This document shows positions 1-8,097 of a stretch of DNA of 16,686 nt, piece by piece. The stretch covers positions 1-16,686 of the forward strand of contig JAKDIE010000007.1 in the NCBI GenBank assembly GCA_030450655.1, given 5' to 3'. The position numbers and the translations under genes were made by a program. Positions within the stretch are counted from its first letter, which is position 1. Each line of letters begins with the position of its first letter. The notes beneath the pieces were generated by a model. That model was not told the origin of the DNA. It did not search any database and saw only the letters and a program-made list of their open reading frames with translations. This DNA is from Ruaniaceae bacterium (GTDB lineage Bacteria > Actinomycetota > Actinomycetes > Actinomycetales > Actinomycetaceae).

Positions 1-216
1 ACGGTCATGACGGTCCTCAGCTCCACCGTGCAGGTGGGGCAGGCATTCACCGCCGCCCTCACGGGAGCTCTCGCCGAGAATCTGGGTACCGACGCGGCAT
101 GGGCTTCGGTCCTCATCCCGGTGGGAATCCTCCTGGTCGCGGTGGGTGTGAACGCGGTATTCTTCCGGCAGGCACCCGAGGAGGTGCGCCCCGCAGATCT
201 CGTGGGCGGGCCCTGA
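1..216 (+). CDS. Probable MFS-type transporter, C-terminal fragment (5' truncated by window edge)
   Basis: The reading frame is open from base 1 to a TGA at 214-216 and encodes 71 residues. It has two hydrophobic segments: a small-residue helix ending in GALTGALAEN-like sequence, then a very hydrophobic helix (SVLIPVGILLVAVGVNAVFF). A short charged, Pro-containing tail (RQAPEEVRPADLVGGP) follows. This fits the last two helices and cytoplasmic tail of a major facilitator superfamily exporter, but no diagnostic motif lies in the fragment. The gene starts outside the window, so the ATG codons at 7 and elsewhere are internal. The membrane character is seen; the MFS assignment is inference. Confidence 0.5.
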   Translation, partial: TVMTVLSSTVQVGQAFTAALTGALAENLGTDAAWASVLIPVGILLVAVGVNAVFFRQAPEEVRPADLVGGP

Positions 217-242
217 GGCGGCCCGGTTCCCTCACGCGCCCG

Positions 243-286
243 GAACGTTCGGGGCACTGTTCGGGGCGAACCTAGGACGTTAGGCT
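243..286 (+). promoter_or_regulatory. Leaderless promoter and candidate operator of the NADH dehydrogenase gene
   Basis: A -10-like TAGGCT (281-286) lies 7 bases before the ATG at 294, so transcription would start at or next to the start codon. No good -35 is visible. In its place is a repeat cluster: the 8-bp palindrome GAACGTTC (243-250), two direct copies of GTTCGGGGC (247-255 and 259-267, 12-bp period), and an inverted pair GTTC-N5-GAAC (259-271). This looks like a binding site for a regulator, which I cannot name. Confidence 0.5.
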
Positions 287-293
287 CGTATTC

Positions 294-1652
294 ATGACAC
301 GCACCGGGACGTCTCGCCCACACGTGGTGGTGATTGGAGGGGGATTCGGGGGCTTGGCGGCCGTCCGCTCGCTGAAACGCGCCAACGTCGATATCACCCT
401 GATTGACCGCCACACCTACAACACCTTCCAGCCCCTGCTCTACCAAGTCGCAACCGCAACCCTCAGCCCCGGTGACATCACCTGGTTCTTGCGAGCGATC
501 CGCAGCACGCAACGCAACGTGAGGTTCGTCCGGGGCACGGTCGTGGAGATGAATCATGACGAGCGTGTGATCCACCTCGACGGGAACGTGGCGGTCAAGT
601 ACGACTACCTCGTGATCGCGTGCGGAGTGACCGCCAACTTCTTTGGCATTCCCGGAGCGGCCGAGAACTCATTGCCGCTCTACCGCCGTTCGCAGGCTCT
701 CGCGCTGCGGGACAGGATGTTCGCGATCCTCGAGGACTCGGCGATGAACGACGGCGATCGCGGGCTTCACATGATCGTCGTCGGCGGAGGAGCAACGGGC
801 GTGGAGACGGCGGGCGCGCTCGCCGAAATGCGCAACATCGACATGCCGGTCACGTATCCGGAGATCCCGCTCGACAACGTTCAGATCTCGCTCGTGGAGA
901 TGTCCCCGAACGTACTCGGCCCCTTCCATCCGAGCCTGCGCGACTACACGGTGCAGGCCCTTCAGAAGCGCGGTGTGACCCTCCGGCTGAGTACCGCAGT
1001 CAAGGAAGTGCGCGCGGATGGCGTTCTGGTGGAGCACGAGGGGGCGCAGGAGTTCATCGAGTCCGCGATCGTCATCTGGGCCTCCGGCGTCACCGTGCAC
1101 CCAAGCGTGGCCGAATGGGGCCTCCCGCAGGGCCGCGGCGGCCGCATCGAGACCGATGAGAACATGCGTGTGGGCTGCTTCGCGAACGTGTTCGCGATTG
1201 GTGACGTGGCGGTGAATCCCGACGACGCACTGCCGCAGCTCGCGCAGCCCGCTCTCCAGGCAGGACATCACGTTGGGAAGGTCATCGCCCGCGAGGTGGC
1301 GGGCAAGCGCGCGCCGAGCGCCTTCCGATACAAGGACAAGGGCACGATGGCCACGATCGGCCGCGCCTCTGCGATCGCCCAGGTGAGGGGCCTGCCGCGC
1401 CTGAAGGGGTTCATCGCCTGGGTGATCTGGGTGGCGGTGCACGTCGCGTCCCTGTTGGGCTACCGCAACCGAATCGTCACCATGACCAACCTTGGGCTGA
1501 AGTACGTGGGCTGGCGATCCCACAACGCGATCGTGGGTGAGACTCCGTACGTGGCCTCGCGCACTCCGAAGGTCATCGACTCGAATTCGCCTTCCGTCAC
1601 GCCCTCGTCGAGTAAGAAGGATAAGCGGGCAACGCGGGCCCCACGAGAGTGA
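294..1652 (+). CDS. ndh: Type II NADH dehydrogenase (NDH-2), FAD-dependent
   Basis: This 452-residue protein has the two dinucleotide-binding folds of NDH-2. The FAD-binding GxGxxG is at residues 15-20 (GGGFGG) and the NAD(H)-binding GxGxxG at 164-169 (GGGATG, followed by VETAG). The FAD-contacting 'FAIGDVA' motif is near 300-306 (Asp304). The C-terminus has the amphipathic/hydrophobic stretch FIAWVIWVAVHVASLLGYRNR seen in membrane-bound NDH-2 enzymes. Family knowledge: the enzyme oxidises NADH and reduces menaquinone at the inner face of the membrane without pumping protons. Length is normal. The last ~25 residues are Ser/Lys-rich and probably disordered. The ATG at 294 is supported by the -10 element directly upstream, implying a leaderless mRNA. 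It appears to be a single-gene unit. Confidence 0.9.
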   Translation: MTRTGTSRPHVVVIGGGFGGLAAVRSLKRANVDITLIDRHTYNTFQPLLYQVATATLSPGDITWFLRAIRSTQRNVRFVRGTVVEMNHDERVIHLDGNVAVKYDYLVIACGVTANFFGIPGAAENSLPLYRRSQALALRDRMFAILEDSAMNDGDRGLHMIVVGGGATGVETAGALAEMRNIDMPVTYPEIPLDNVQISLVEMSPNVLGPFHPSLRDYTVQALQKRGVTLRLSTAVKEVRADGVLVEHEGAQEFIESAIVIWASGVTVHPSVAEWGLPQGRGGRIETDENMRVGCFANVFAIGDVAVNPDDALPQLAQPALQAGHHVGKVIAREVAGKRAPSAFRYKDKGTMATIGRASAIAQVRGLPRLKGFIAWVIWVAVHVASLLGYRNRIVTMTNLGLKYVGWRSHNAIVGETPYVASRTPKVIDSNSPSVTPSSSKKDKRATRAPRE

Positions 1653-1677
1653 GAACTTTCGTGTCGACGCCTGCGAC

Positions 1678-1686
1678 TGAAAGAAT
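1678..1686 (+). promoter_or_regulatory. Extended -10 element for the gene at 1693
   Basis: TGA-AAGAAT (TGn plus hexamer) ends 6 bases before the GTG at 1693. TTCGTG at 1658-1663 lies exactly 17 bp upstream of the hexamer, and the same hexamer with the same spacing precedes the gene at 16160. The layout predicts a leaderless mRNA starting at GTG 1693, not at the ATG of 1690, which would be only 3 bases from the -10. Confidence 0.45.
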
Positions 1687-1692
1687 GGGATG

Positions 1693-2367
1693 GTGACTCC
1701 GCAACCCCGCAACTGGTACGGCTCGACCTCGGGCGCGACCCCACGCCGCCCGGTGAGCCTCGATCCTGTGCTCGCGGACGAGATCGAAGGCGCCCCGGAT
1801 CCGGCCGAACACGTAGCTATCGCGCACGCCACCGCGTGGGCATTCGTGGACGGTGGCCGCGCCAACCCGGACGATCCGCAGCGTGCTGAACTGCTCGAAA
1901 GCCTGGTGCGCCTCGGCGAGGCGGGGGACATCGAACTGATCGCGGACATGTGGGCGAATGCCGGCCCGCTCACCCTGCCCGGGGCGTTGTGGCGCATGTA
2001 CGCGATCCGCGAATGGGTGCGCCGGGACTCCGGCACCGTCACGGATGCGTATCGCCGTGGCCTTTCCGGCACCGATGCCCCCACCGTCATCGCTGGGCTC
2101 GCGGATGCCCCAGAACCTGCGGGCGTGGCCCGTTCGGTGGACCAGATACTCGAAGGGGTGTACGACGGCGAACTGGACGTGGCCTTCGATCGCGCCTCCG
2201 CTCTGCTCACGATTCTCGCCGCCGGGATCGGCGCGAATGCGTCATCTCTTGCCCCCACCGATACGGACCGCTCGGCCCAGATTCTTCGGCGCGCGGACAA
2301 CCTGGTGCGCACCGCAGGAGAACTCGCCCACGCCGCTCGCCTCTCGCGTGAAGGCACGCTCGAATAG
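1693..2367 (+). CDS. Conserved actinobacterial protein of unknown function
   Basis: The protein has 224 residues from GTG 1693, or 225 from ATG 1690. I prefer GTG because the -10-like AAGAAT sits 6 bases before it, as in the other leaderless genes here. No signal peptide or membrane segment is visible. The sequence is acidic and mostly helical after a Pro-rich start of ~20 residues. A recognisable central block reads GPLTLPGALWRMYAIREWVRR (about residues 95-115). A Ser/Thr/Asp-rich stretch near 195 precedes a final helix. Codon use matches the neighbours. I cannot assign a function; similar proteins occur, as I recall, in other actinobacteria. It sits alone between ndh and ppk, with 71 bases before ppk that contain the ppk promoter. 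Confidence 0.75.
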   Translation: MTPQPRNWYGSTSGATPRRPVSLDPVLADEIEGAPDPAEHVAIAHATAWAFVDGGRANPDDPQRAELLESLVRLGEAGDIELIADMWANAGPLTLPGALWRMYAIREWVRRDSGTVTDAYRRGLSGTDAPTVIAGLADAPEPAGVARSVDQILEGVYDGELDVAFDRASALLTILAAGIGANASSLAPTDTDRSAQILRRADNLVRTAGELAHAARLSREGTLE

Positions 2368-2387
2368 GCTCCGAAAAACGCACTATG

Positions 2388-2410
2388 GTGTTCACTGAGA
2401 GTGGCTAGAC
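2388..2410 (+). promoter_or_regulatory. ppk promoter with a single PHO-box half-site
   Basis: GTGTTCACTGA (2388-2398) contains one GTTCAC unit and is identical over 11 bases to a unit in the PHO box of the DUF47-pit operon (12186-12176, minus strand). A -10-like TAGACT follows at 2405-2410, 9 bp after GTTCAC, close to the 10-bp spacing seen at pstS. The expected transcript has a leader of about 20 bases. Adjacent 11-bp units do not match, so this is a half-site only. Confidence 0.45.
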
Positions 2411-2438
2411 TTTCCACCACCCGGCGATAGGTAAGTTC

Positions 2439-4841
2439 ATGAGCAAGACCCCGGCTGCCCCGCTCGACGACGAGTCGCAGATCTCGATCCACGTCCTTGA
2501 CGACGAGGATGACACCGCTGATGACAGGTGGCGCGTCGGCACCCCTGACGAGACTGCGGACCTTGACGACGGCGGCGATGATGCCTACGCGGACGACGGC
2601 GACGCCAAGAAGGCGAACCGCCCAAAGATTGGCCCCCTCGGCGGCGCGCCCGCCCTTGAGGATCTGATGTCCGGTGTTGTGGTGGGGGAGAACGAGGTTG
2701 CCGAGCAGATCGAGGACGAGCCCCTCGAGCTACCCGATGGGCGCTTCTCTGACCGGGAAATGTCCTGGCTCGCCTTCAACCAGCGCGTGCTGGAGCAGGC
2801 CGAGGACAGGGATCTGCCGCCCCTCGAGCGCGCGTGGTTCCTGGCGATCTTCGCCTCGAATCTGGATGAATTCTTCATGGTGCGCGTGGCCGGCCTGAAG
2901 CGACGCATCGCGACGGGGATGGCCGTGACGGCCGCATCCGGTCTCACACCGCGCCAGGTGATGGAGGGGATCGCGATCAAGGCGCACGAGCTCACCGAGC
3001 GCCACGCGCGCCTCTTCCAGGAGGACATCCGGCCGGCGCTCGCGGCGGAGGGCATCTCGATCGTCACCGTCGAGAGCCTGCCGGCTGACAAGCAGAAGAC
3101 TCTCGAACGGTATTTCCGCAACCAGATCTTCCCGGTCCTCACGCCCCTGGCGGTGGACCCGGCGCACCCGTTCCCCTACATCTCGGGCCTGTCCCTGAAC
3201 ATCGCCGTGGTGGTGCGCAACCCCTCCAATGGCAAGGACTTCTTCGCACGCGTGAAGGTGCCGCCCCTTCTGCCACGCTTCATCGCCGTCGATTCCGAAG
3301 GCACGCCACGCCACCCCGAGGCGATCACCTCCGACGAGGCTGCGACTGCCTCATTCGTGGCGCTCGAGGACGTGATCAGTTCCTACCTCGACCGGCTCTT
3401 CCCGGGTATGGAGATCTTGGAGCACCACACATTCCGCGTCACGCGCAACGAGGATCTCGAGGTGGAGGAGGACGACGCCGAGAACCTCCTGAAGGCACTG
3501 GAAAAGGAACTCCTCAAGCGCCGCTTCGGAAACGCCGTCAGGCTCGAGATCGCCGAGGGAATGACTGCGCACGTACGAGAACTCCTCATGCGGGAACTCG
3601 GGGTAGGCGTGGCCGATGTGTACACGCTGCCCGCCCCGCTGGATCTGCGTGGCCTCAACCTGATCCACGACATCGATCGACCGGACCTCAAGTATCCGAG
3701 GTACATCCCTGTCACGGCGGCCCAGCTCGCGCGCGTGGAATCGGCCACCCCCACGGACTTCTTCGCCGCCATCTCGAACGAGGACGTGCTCCTGCATCAC
3801 CCGTACGATTCGTTCTCCACCTCGGTGCAGCAGTTCCTCGCGCAGGCGGCCGCAGATCCACAGGTCCTCGCAATCAAGCAGACCCTGTACCGCACATCGG
3901 GCGATTCGCCGATCATCGATTCGCTGATCGAGGCCGCCCAGGCGGGCAAGCAGGTGCTCGCCATCGTGGAGATCAAGGCCCGCTTCGATGAGGAGAACAA
4001 CATCGTGTGGGCGCGCAAACTCGAGCAGGCGGGCGTGCACGTGGTCTACGGGCTCGTGGGGTTGAAGACGCACTGCAAGCTCGTCCTCGTGGTGCGCCAA
4101 GAAGAAGACGGCCTCGTGAGGTATTGCCACGTGGGGACCGGAAACTACAATCCGAAGACTGCCCGCGGCTACGAGGATCTTGGCATCCTGACGCGCAACC
4201 GGGATGTGGGCCAGGACATCACGCGGCTGTTCAATCAGCTCTCCGGGTACGCCCCGCGCACCAAGTTCCGCAGTCTCCTGGTGGCGCCGCGCGGCATCCG
4301 CAACGGACTCATCGAACGCATCGAGCGCGAGATTGAGAACCACAAGGCAGGCAAGGTCTCGTGGGTCAGGATCAAGGTCAACTCGATCGTGGACGAGCAG
4401 ACCATCGATGCTCTCTACCGCGCCTCGCAGGCGGGTGTGCCCGTGGAGATGACCGTGCGCGGCATCTGCGGTCTGCGCGCCGGGATCGAGGGCCTCAGTG
4501 AGAACATCCAGGTCCGCTCGATCCTCGGCCGCTACCTCGAGCATTCGCGTATCTACGCGTTCGCGAACGATGGCGATCCGGACATGTGGATCGGTTCGGC
4601 GGACCTGATGCACCGCAACCTTGACCGCCGAGTCGAAGCCCTGATCCGCCTCGAAGACCCCCGCCACGTGGCTCACTTGATCGAGATCCTCGAACTCGCG
4701 GCGGATCCGCGCACCATGTCCTGGCACCTGATGCCCGATGGCACGTGGGTGCGGCATTATCTCGATGACGACGGCGCCCGCCTCACGGACATCCAGGATG
4801 TGATGATGGCGCGGGCCCGGCGCCGGGTGGCAGCTAAGTGA
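2439..4841 (+). CDS. ppk: Polyphosphate kinase 1
   Basis: PPK1 reversibly transfers the ATP gamma-phosphate onto a growing polyphosphate chain through a phosphohistidine. The 800-residue product carries both histidines known from the E. coli enzyme: His545 in LKTHCKLV and His702 in YLEHSRIY. Each is offset by 110 from E. coli His435 and His592. The N-terminal domain opens with [20 protein letters not shown] near residue 100; the head domain and two phospholipase-D-like catalytic domains follow. The first ~95 residues form an Asp-rich, low-complexity extension absent from the E. coli protein; actinobacterial PPKs are also longer. The start is ATG 2439 with a weak AGG at 2429-2431. The stop TGA overlaps the GTG of the next gene, so the two are translationally coupled. 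Expression is probably phosphate-responsive. Confidence 0.95.
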   Translation: MSKTPAAPLDDESQISIHVLDDEDDTADDRWRVGTPDETADLDDGGDDAYADDGDAKKANRPKIGPLGGAPALEDLMSGVVVGENEVAEQIEDEPLELPDGRFSDREMSWLAFNQRVLEQAEDRDLPPLERAWFLAIFASNLDEFFMVRVAGLKRRIATGMAVTAASGLTPRQVMEGIAIKAHELTERHARLFQEDIRPALAAEGISIVTVESLPADKQKTLERYFRNQIFPVLTPLAVDPAHPFPYISGLSLNIAVVVRNPSNGKDFFARVKVPPLLPRFIAVDSEGTPRHPEAITSDEAATASFVALEDVISSYLDRLFPGMEILEHHTFRVTRNEDLEVEEDDAENLLKALEKELLKRRFGNAVRLEIAEGMTAHVRELLMRELGVGVADVYTLPAPLDLRGLNLIHDIDRPDLKYPRYIPVTAAQLARVESATPTDFFAAISNEDVLLHHPYDSFSTSVQQFLAQAAADPQVLAIKQTLYRTSGDSPIIDSLIEAAQAGKQVLAIVEIKARFDEENNIVWARKLEQAGVHVVYGLVGLKTHCKLVLVVRQEEDGLVRYCHVGTGNYNPKTARGYEDLGILTRNRDVGQDITRLFNQLSGYAPRTKFRSLLVAPRGIRNGLIERIEREIENHKAGKVSWVRIKVNSIVDEQTIDALYRASQAGVPVEMTVRGICGLRAGIEGLSENIQVRSILGRYLEHSRIYAFANDGDPDMWIGSADLMHRNLDRRVEALIRLEDPRHVAHLIEILELAADPRTMSWHLMPDGTWVRHYLDDDGARLTDIQDVMMARARRRVAAK

Positions 4842-5803
4842 CCGTCCTCGTACGGGCTGCGGGAGCCCTGGTGTGGCGCACGCGCGGCCGACGCCTGCAG
4901 GTGCTTCTCGTTCATCGACCGAGCTACGACGACTGGTCCTGGCCGAAAGGCAAGCCCGAGGAGGATGAGTCGCTCCCCGTGGCGGCCATCCGCGAGGTCG
5001 AGGAGGAGACGGGGCTGAAGGTGATCCTCGGCCAGCCACTGCCCTCGGTTCGCTACCGAATCAACGGCGGGGGACGGCTTAAGGAGTCAAGCTATTGGGC
5101 GGCGACCGCGGCTGAATCCGGCCCGTGGAAGCGTGCGCGGGACAAGGTCACGCCGGCCTCCCAGCGAGAGGTGGACGAGACCCGTTGGGTCAACGTCGAG
5201 AAGGCGTTCAAGCTCTTGACCTACGATCACGATCGCATCCCGCTCGCGTACCTCATCGATCAGTGGGATGACGATAAACTCGAGACGTGGACGGTGGCGA
5301 TCGTGCGTCACTCGCGGGCCCGCAAACGCTCGGCCTGGGATGGGGATGAGAACACCCGCCCGTTGACGGACATCGGCGAGAGGCAATCGCAGTCCCTCGT
5401 CCCGATGCTCTCGGCATTCGGGATTACGCAGCTGATCACAAGTCCCTGGGAGCGGTGCGCGGCCACGCTACGACCCTATTCGCAGCGTGCCAAGACGGAA
5501 CTTGAGACGCGCCCGGAGCTCACGGAGCATGCGGCGATGAAGAATCCGAAGCCCGTGCGCAAGATTGTGGACAACGAGCTGATGGAAGGCGGTGTTCCCG
5601 TGGCGATCTGCACCCATCGGCCCGTGCTGCCCGCCGTGATGTCGCAGCTAACGGTGCGCACGCCGAACCGGGTCAAGAGGCAGTTCCCGGACGGCGATCC
5701 GTGGCTGAAGACGGGGGAGATCCTCGTTGCGCACTGCGCGCACAATCGTCGCAAAGGCGCCGTTGTTGTCGCGGTCGAGAAGCATCGTCCCCATTCCGCG
5801 TAG
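4838..5803 (+). CDS. mutT1: Nudix hydrolase fused to a histidine phosphatase (MutT1 type)
   Basis: This 321-residue two-domain protein has the architecture of mycobacterial MutT1. Residues 1-150 are a Nudix domain whose box reads G38-x5-E44-x7-R52-E53-V54-x-E56-E57-x-G59-L60, a complete match to the consensus. Residues ~153-315 are a SixA-like histidine phosphatase with the phospho-acceptor RH motif at His158 (VRHSRARKR), [10 protein letters not shown], and the second catalytic His260 (ICTHRPVLP). Family members hydrolyse 8-oxo-guanine nucleotides and diadenosine polyphosphates. The gene starts at GTG 4838 and overlaps the ppk stop as GTGA, so it is an operon partner of ppk, as in mycobacteria where the two are neighbours. 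No terminator is evident after it. Confidence 0.9.
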   Translation: MTVLVRAAGALVWRTRGRRLQVLLVHRPSYDDWSWPKGKPEEDESLPVAAIREVEEETGLKVILGQPLPSVRYRINGGGRLKESSYWAATAAESGPWKRARDKVTPASQREVDETRWVNVEKAFKLLTYDHDRIPLAYLIDQWDDDKLETWTVAIVRHSRARKRSAWDGDENTRPLTDIGERQSQSLVPMLSAFGITQLITSPWERCAATLRPYSQRAKTELETRPELTEHAAMKNPKPVRKIVDNELMEGGVPVAICTHRPVLPAVMSQLTVRTPNRVKRQFPDGDPWLKTGEILVAHCAHNRRKGAVVVAVEKHRPHSA

Positions 5804-5829
5804 CACACTGTGACGTAGTCCTTCGCGGT

Positions 5830-5884
5830 GTTCACCCTCCGTTCACCATTCCCATCCCGCGAGGTCACCCGCCGCCCGTAGCGT
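5830..5884 (+). promoter_or_regulatory. PHO box and promoter of pstSCAB
   Basis: Four contiguous 11-bp units run in phase: GTTCACCCTCC (5830-5840), GTTCACCATTC (5841-5851), a degenerate unit (5852-5862), and GGTCACCCGCC (5863-5873). Two adjacent GTTCACC units match the PhoP-binding direct repeats described in Streptomyces. A -10-like TAGCGT follows at 5879-5884, 10 bp after the last GGTCAC. The predicted leader of ~47 bases carries a good ribosome site, AGAAGGA (5925-5931), 6 bases before GTG 5938. The sequence repeats are seen; binding by a PhoP-type activator under Pi limitation is inferred. Confidence 0.85.
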
Positions 5885-5937
5885 CGGAGTCGTTGCAGGC
5901 GCCCCGCCTGTGGACACTTTCGACAGAAGGACAAACT

Positions 5938-7080
5938 GTGAAGCGCAGTATCGCGGGAATCGCCGCAGTCGCCGCACTTGCTTTGACTCTTACCGCATGC
6001 GGTAATGACGCAGTGCCCTCGGACCCCACCACGGGTGGAGGATCCACCGAGACCACCGGCGAGGGCGCGGACACCCCAGACGCCCCTGAACTTTCCGGCA
6101 CGATCGCCGGAGCCGGCGCCTCCTCGCAGGAGAAGGGCCAAAACGCGTGGGCCGCCGAGTTCGGCATCGCCACCGGCGTTGACGTGAGCTACGATCCCTC
6201 CGGTTCCGGCAATGGCCGCACCGCGTTCATCGACGGCTCCGTTGTGTTTGCTGGCTCGGACTCAGCCATGAAGCCCGAGGAGATCGAGGCCGCCACGGCC
6301 CGCTGCTACGGCGCCGAACCGATCGAGGTTCCGCTCTGGATCTCCCCAATCGCCGTGGTCTACAACATCCCGGCACTGAATGACTCCCACGTCAACATGA
6401 CCGCCGAGACCATCGCACAGGTGTTCCGTGGCGAGATCACGAACTGGAACGATCCGGCGATCGCCGCTTCCAACCCCGACGTCGAACTCCCGGACCTCCA
6501 GATCGTCCCGGTGAACCGCTCGGACAAGTCGGGCACCACCAAGAACTTCCAGGAGTACCTCATTGCGGCCGCCGGTGACGCGTGGCCGTTCGAGTCCGAC
6601 GAGGTGTGGCCGATCGAGGGCACCCAGTCCGGTGCACAGACCTCCGGCATGCTTGAGGTTGTCTCGGGCGCCGAGGGCACCATCGGGTACGTGGACGCCT
6701 CGCGCGTGGGCGAGCTCGGTTCGGTTGCCGTTGGTGTGGGATCCGAGTTCGTGCCGTTCTCCTCGGAGGCCGCCGCGAAGATCGTGGACATCTCCTCACC
6801 CACCGATGACGCCACGGAGCTGCGCCAGACCATCAGCCTGGCGCGGGACACCGAGGAATCGGGCGTGTACCCCGTCGTTCTGGTCTCGTACTTGATCGCG
6901 TGCTCCGCCTACGAGAACGAGCAGGACGCCGCCAACGTGCAGGCGTACCTCAACTTCATTGCCTCGGAGGAGGGCCAGAACTTGGCCGCTCAGCCCGAGG
7001 TGGGCGGCATTGCGCCGATCTCCTCGGCCCTTCGTGAGCGAGTTGTGGCGGCTCTCGACCAGATCGCGGTCGCGAACTAA
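5938..7080 (+). CDS. pstS: Phosphate ABC transporter substrate-binding lipoprotein
   Basis: PstS captures phosphate outside the membrane and hands it to PstCA. From GTG 5938 the protein has 380 residues. It starts with MKRSIAGIAAVAALALTLTA and a lipobox LTAC ending at Cys21, so it is a lipoprotein. After a Gly/Thr-rich linker come the phosphate-pocket signatures of the family: GAGASSQEKGQNAW, SGNGRTAFIDGSVVFAGSDSAM, and RSDKSGTTKNFQEYL. The frame stays open upstream, so a longer start is possible on paper. GTG 5938 is chosen because it follows the AGAAGGA ribosome site and starts exactly at the signal peptide. It is the first gene of pstSCAB, behind a PHO box, and is separated from pstC by a strong stem-loop. 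Confidence 0.95.
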   Translation: MKRSIAGIAAVAALALTLTACGNDAVPSDPTTGGGSTETTGEGADTPDAPELSGTIAGAGASSQEKGQNAWAAEFGIATGVDVSYDPSGSGNGRTAFIDGSVVFAGSDSAMKPEEIEAATARCYGAEPIEVPLWISPIAVVYNIPALNDSHVNMTAETIAQVFRGEITNWNDPAIAASNPDVELPDLQIVPVNRSDKSGTTKNFQEYLIAAAGDAWPFESDEVWPIEGTQSGAQTSGMLEVVSGAEGTIGYVDASRVGELGSVAVGVGSEFVPFSSEAAAKIVDISSPTDDATELRQTISLARDTEESGVYPVVLVSYLIACSAYENEQDAANVQAYLNFIASEEGQNLAAQPEVGGIAPISSALRERVVAALDQIAVAN

Positions 7081-7090
7081 GGCCACATTG

Positions 7091-7121
7091 TCGAGGGGCG
7101 GGACTCACTCCCGCCCCTCGA
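7091..7121 (+). terminator. Intercistronic stem-loop between pstS and pstC (attenuator or mRNA stabiliser)
   Basis: There is a perfect 13-bp inverted repeat, TCGAGGGGCGGGA (7091-7103) and TCCCGCCCCTCGA (7109-7121), with the 5-base loop CTCAC. No T-run follows; the ribosome site of pstC (AGGAAGGAG, 7134-7142) comes 12 bases later. It therefore probably acts as a partial terminator or a 3'-end block to RNA decay. Either would give more pstS than pstCAB mRNA, as suits a binding protein needed in excess. Confidence 0.8.
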
Positions 7122-7146
7122 TCCGCGCCGTTCAGGAAGGAGCAAA

Positions 7147-8097
7147 ATGACTACCGCCACTAACATGCGGAACAAGAAGGTCAACAACACCGGCAACAAG
7201 GTTTTCGCTGGCCTGTCCAGTGGAGCGGGATGGTTCATTCTCGTGACCCTCGCCGCGGTCGCGGCATTCCTGATCGTCCGGGCATACCCAGCCTTCACCG
7301 CCAGCGCCGAGGAAATGGCCGGTCAGTCGATCCTCCAGGGACGTTCCTTCTGGGGCTACGTTGGCCCGCTCCTCTTCGGCACCGTGATCTCCTCGGCGAT
7401 CGCGCTGCTCGTGGCCGTGCCGCTGTCCATCGGCATCGCCCTCTTCATTTCGCATTACGCCCCCCGCCGCCTGGCGCAGACCCTCGGGTACCTCGTGGAT
7501 CTCCTGGCGGCCATCCCCTCGGTCATCTACGGCCTCTGGGGCGCGCGCTGGCTCATGGGCAACGTGGATCCGGTCTTCACGTGGCTCTCGAACAACCTCG
7601 GTTTCATCCCGTTCTTCCAGGACTACATGCCCCCGGCGCGCAACATTACGACCGCGTCCCTGGTGCTCGCCGTCATGATCCTTCCCATCGTCACGGCCAC
7701 CATCCGTGAGGTGTTCTTGCAGACGCCCCGCCTCCACGAGGAGGCCTCGCTGGCGCTCGGTGCCACGCGCTGGGAGATGATCCGCCAGGCCGTTCTGCCG
7801 TTCGGCCGTTCCGGCATCATCTCGGCTGCCATGCTCGGCCTCGGCCGCGCCCTTGGCGAGACGATGGCGGTCCTGATGATCCTCTCGCCCGGATTCTTCG
7901 TGAACTTCTTCCTGTTGAAGCCCGGCCAGCACCAATCGATCGCCGCTAACATCGCGGCGCAGTTTCCCGAAGCCTCAGGTCTCGGTGTGAACATCCTGAT
8001 CGCCACCGGCCTCGTGCTGTTCGTGATCACCTTCCTCGTCAACATGGCGGCCCGCGCGATTATCGCTCGCAGGGCCGAGTTCTCGGGAGCCAACTGA
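7147..8097 (+). CDS. pstC: Phosphate ABC transporter permease PstC
   Basis: This is a 316-residue integral membrane permease. It has a polar ~25-residue N-terminus, a first membrane helix (about 28-46), a periplasmic loop, and then five further helices. The ABC-permease coupling loop ('EAA' loop) is at about residues 195-225: LHEEASLALGATRWEMIRQAVLP. Downstream, GLGRALGETMAVLMI is typical of PstC. Together with PstA it forms the transmembrane channel for phosphate. The start ATG 7147 has a strong ribosome site AGGAAGGAG 4 bases upstream. The stop TGA shares its last base with the pstA start (TGATG), indicating coupled translation. Confidence 0.95.
   Translation: MTTATNMRNKKVNNTGNKVFAGLSSGAGWFILVTLAAVAAFLIVRAYPAFTASAEEMAGQSILQGRSFWGYVGPLLFGTVISSAIALLVAVPLSIGIALFISHYAPRRLAQTLGYLVDLLAAIPSVIYGLWGARWLMGNVDPVFTWLSNNLGFIPFFQDYMPPARNITTASLVLAVMILPIVTATIREVFLQTPRLHEEASLALGATRWEMIRQAVLPFGRSGIISAAMLGLGRALGETMAVLMILSPGFFVNFFLLKPGQHQSIAANIAAQFPEASGLGVNILIATGLVLFVITFLVNMAARAIIARRAEFSGAN

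Noticed and set aside
243..271. LexA or Rex site before ndh
   Set aside because: The GAAC and GTTC halves are directly joined (LexA needs 4 bases between them), and nothing resembles TTGTGA-N-TCACAA.
669..2492. Long open frame on the minus strand across ndh and the unknown gene (607 codons)
   Set aside because: It lies antisense to two well-supported genes. The translation is rich in Arg/Ala/Ser/His with no domain, as expected from high-GC third-position bias.
3351..5039. Minus-strand open frame opposite ppk and mutT1
   Set aside because: Antisense shadow of PPK and the Nudix domain; no motifs or ribosome site.
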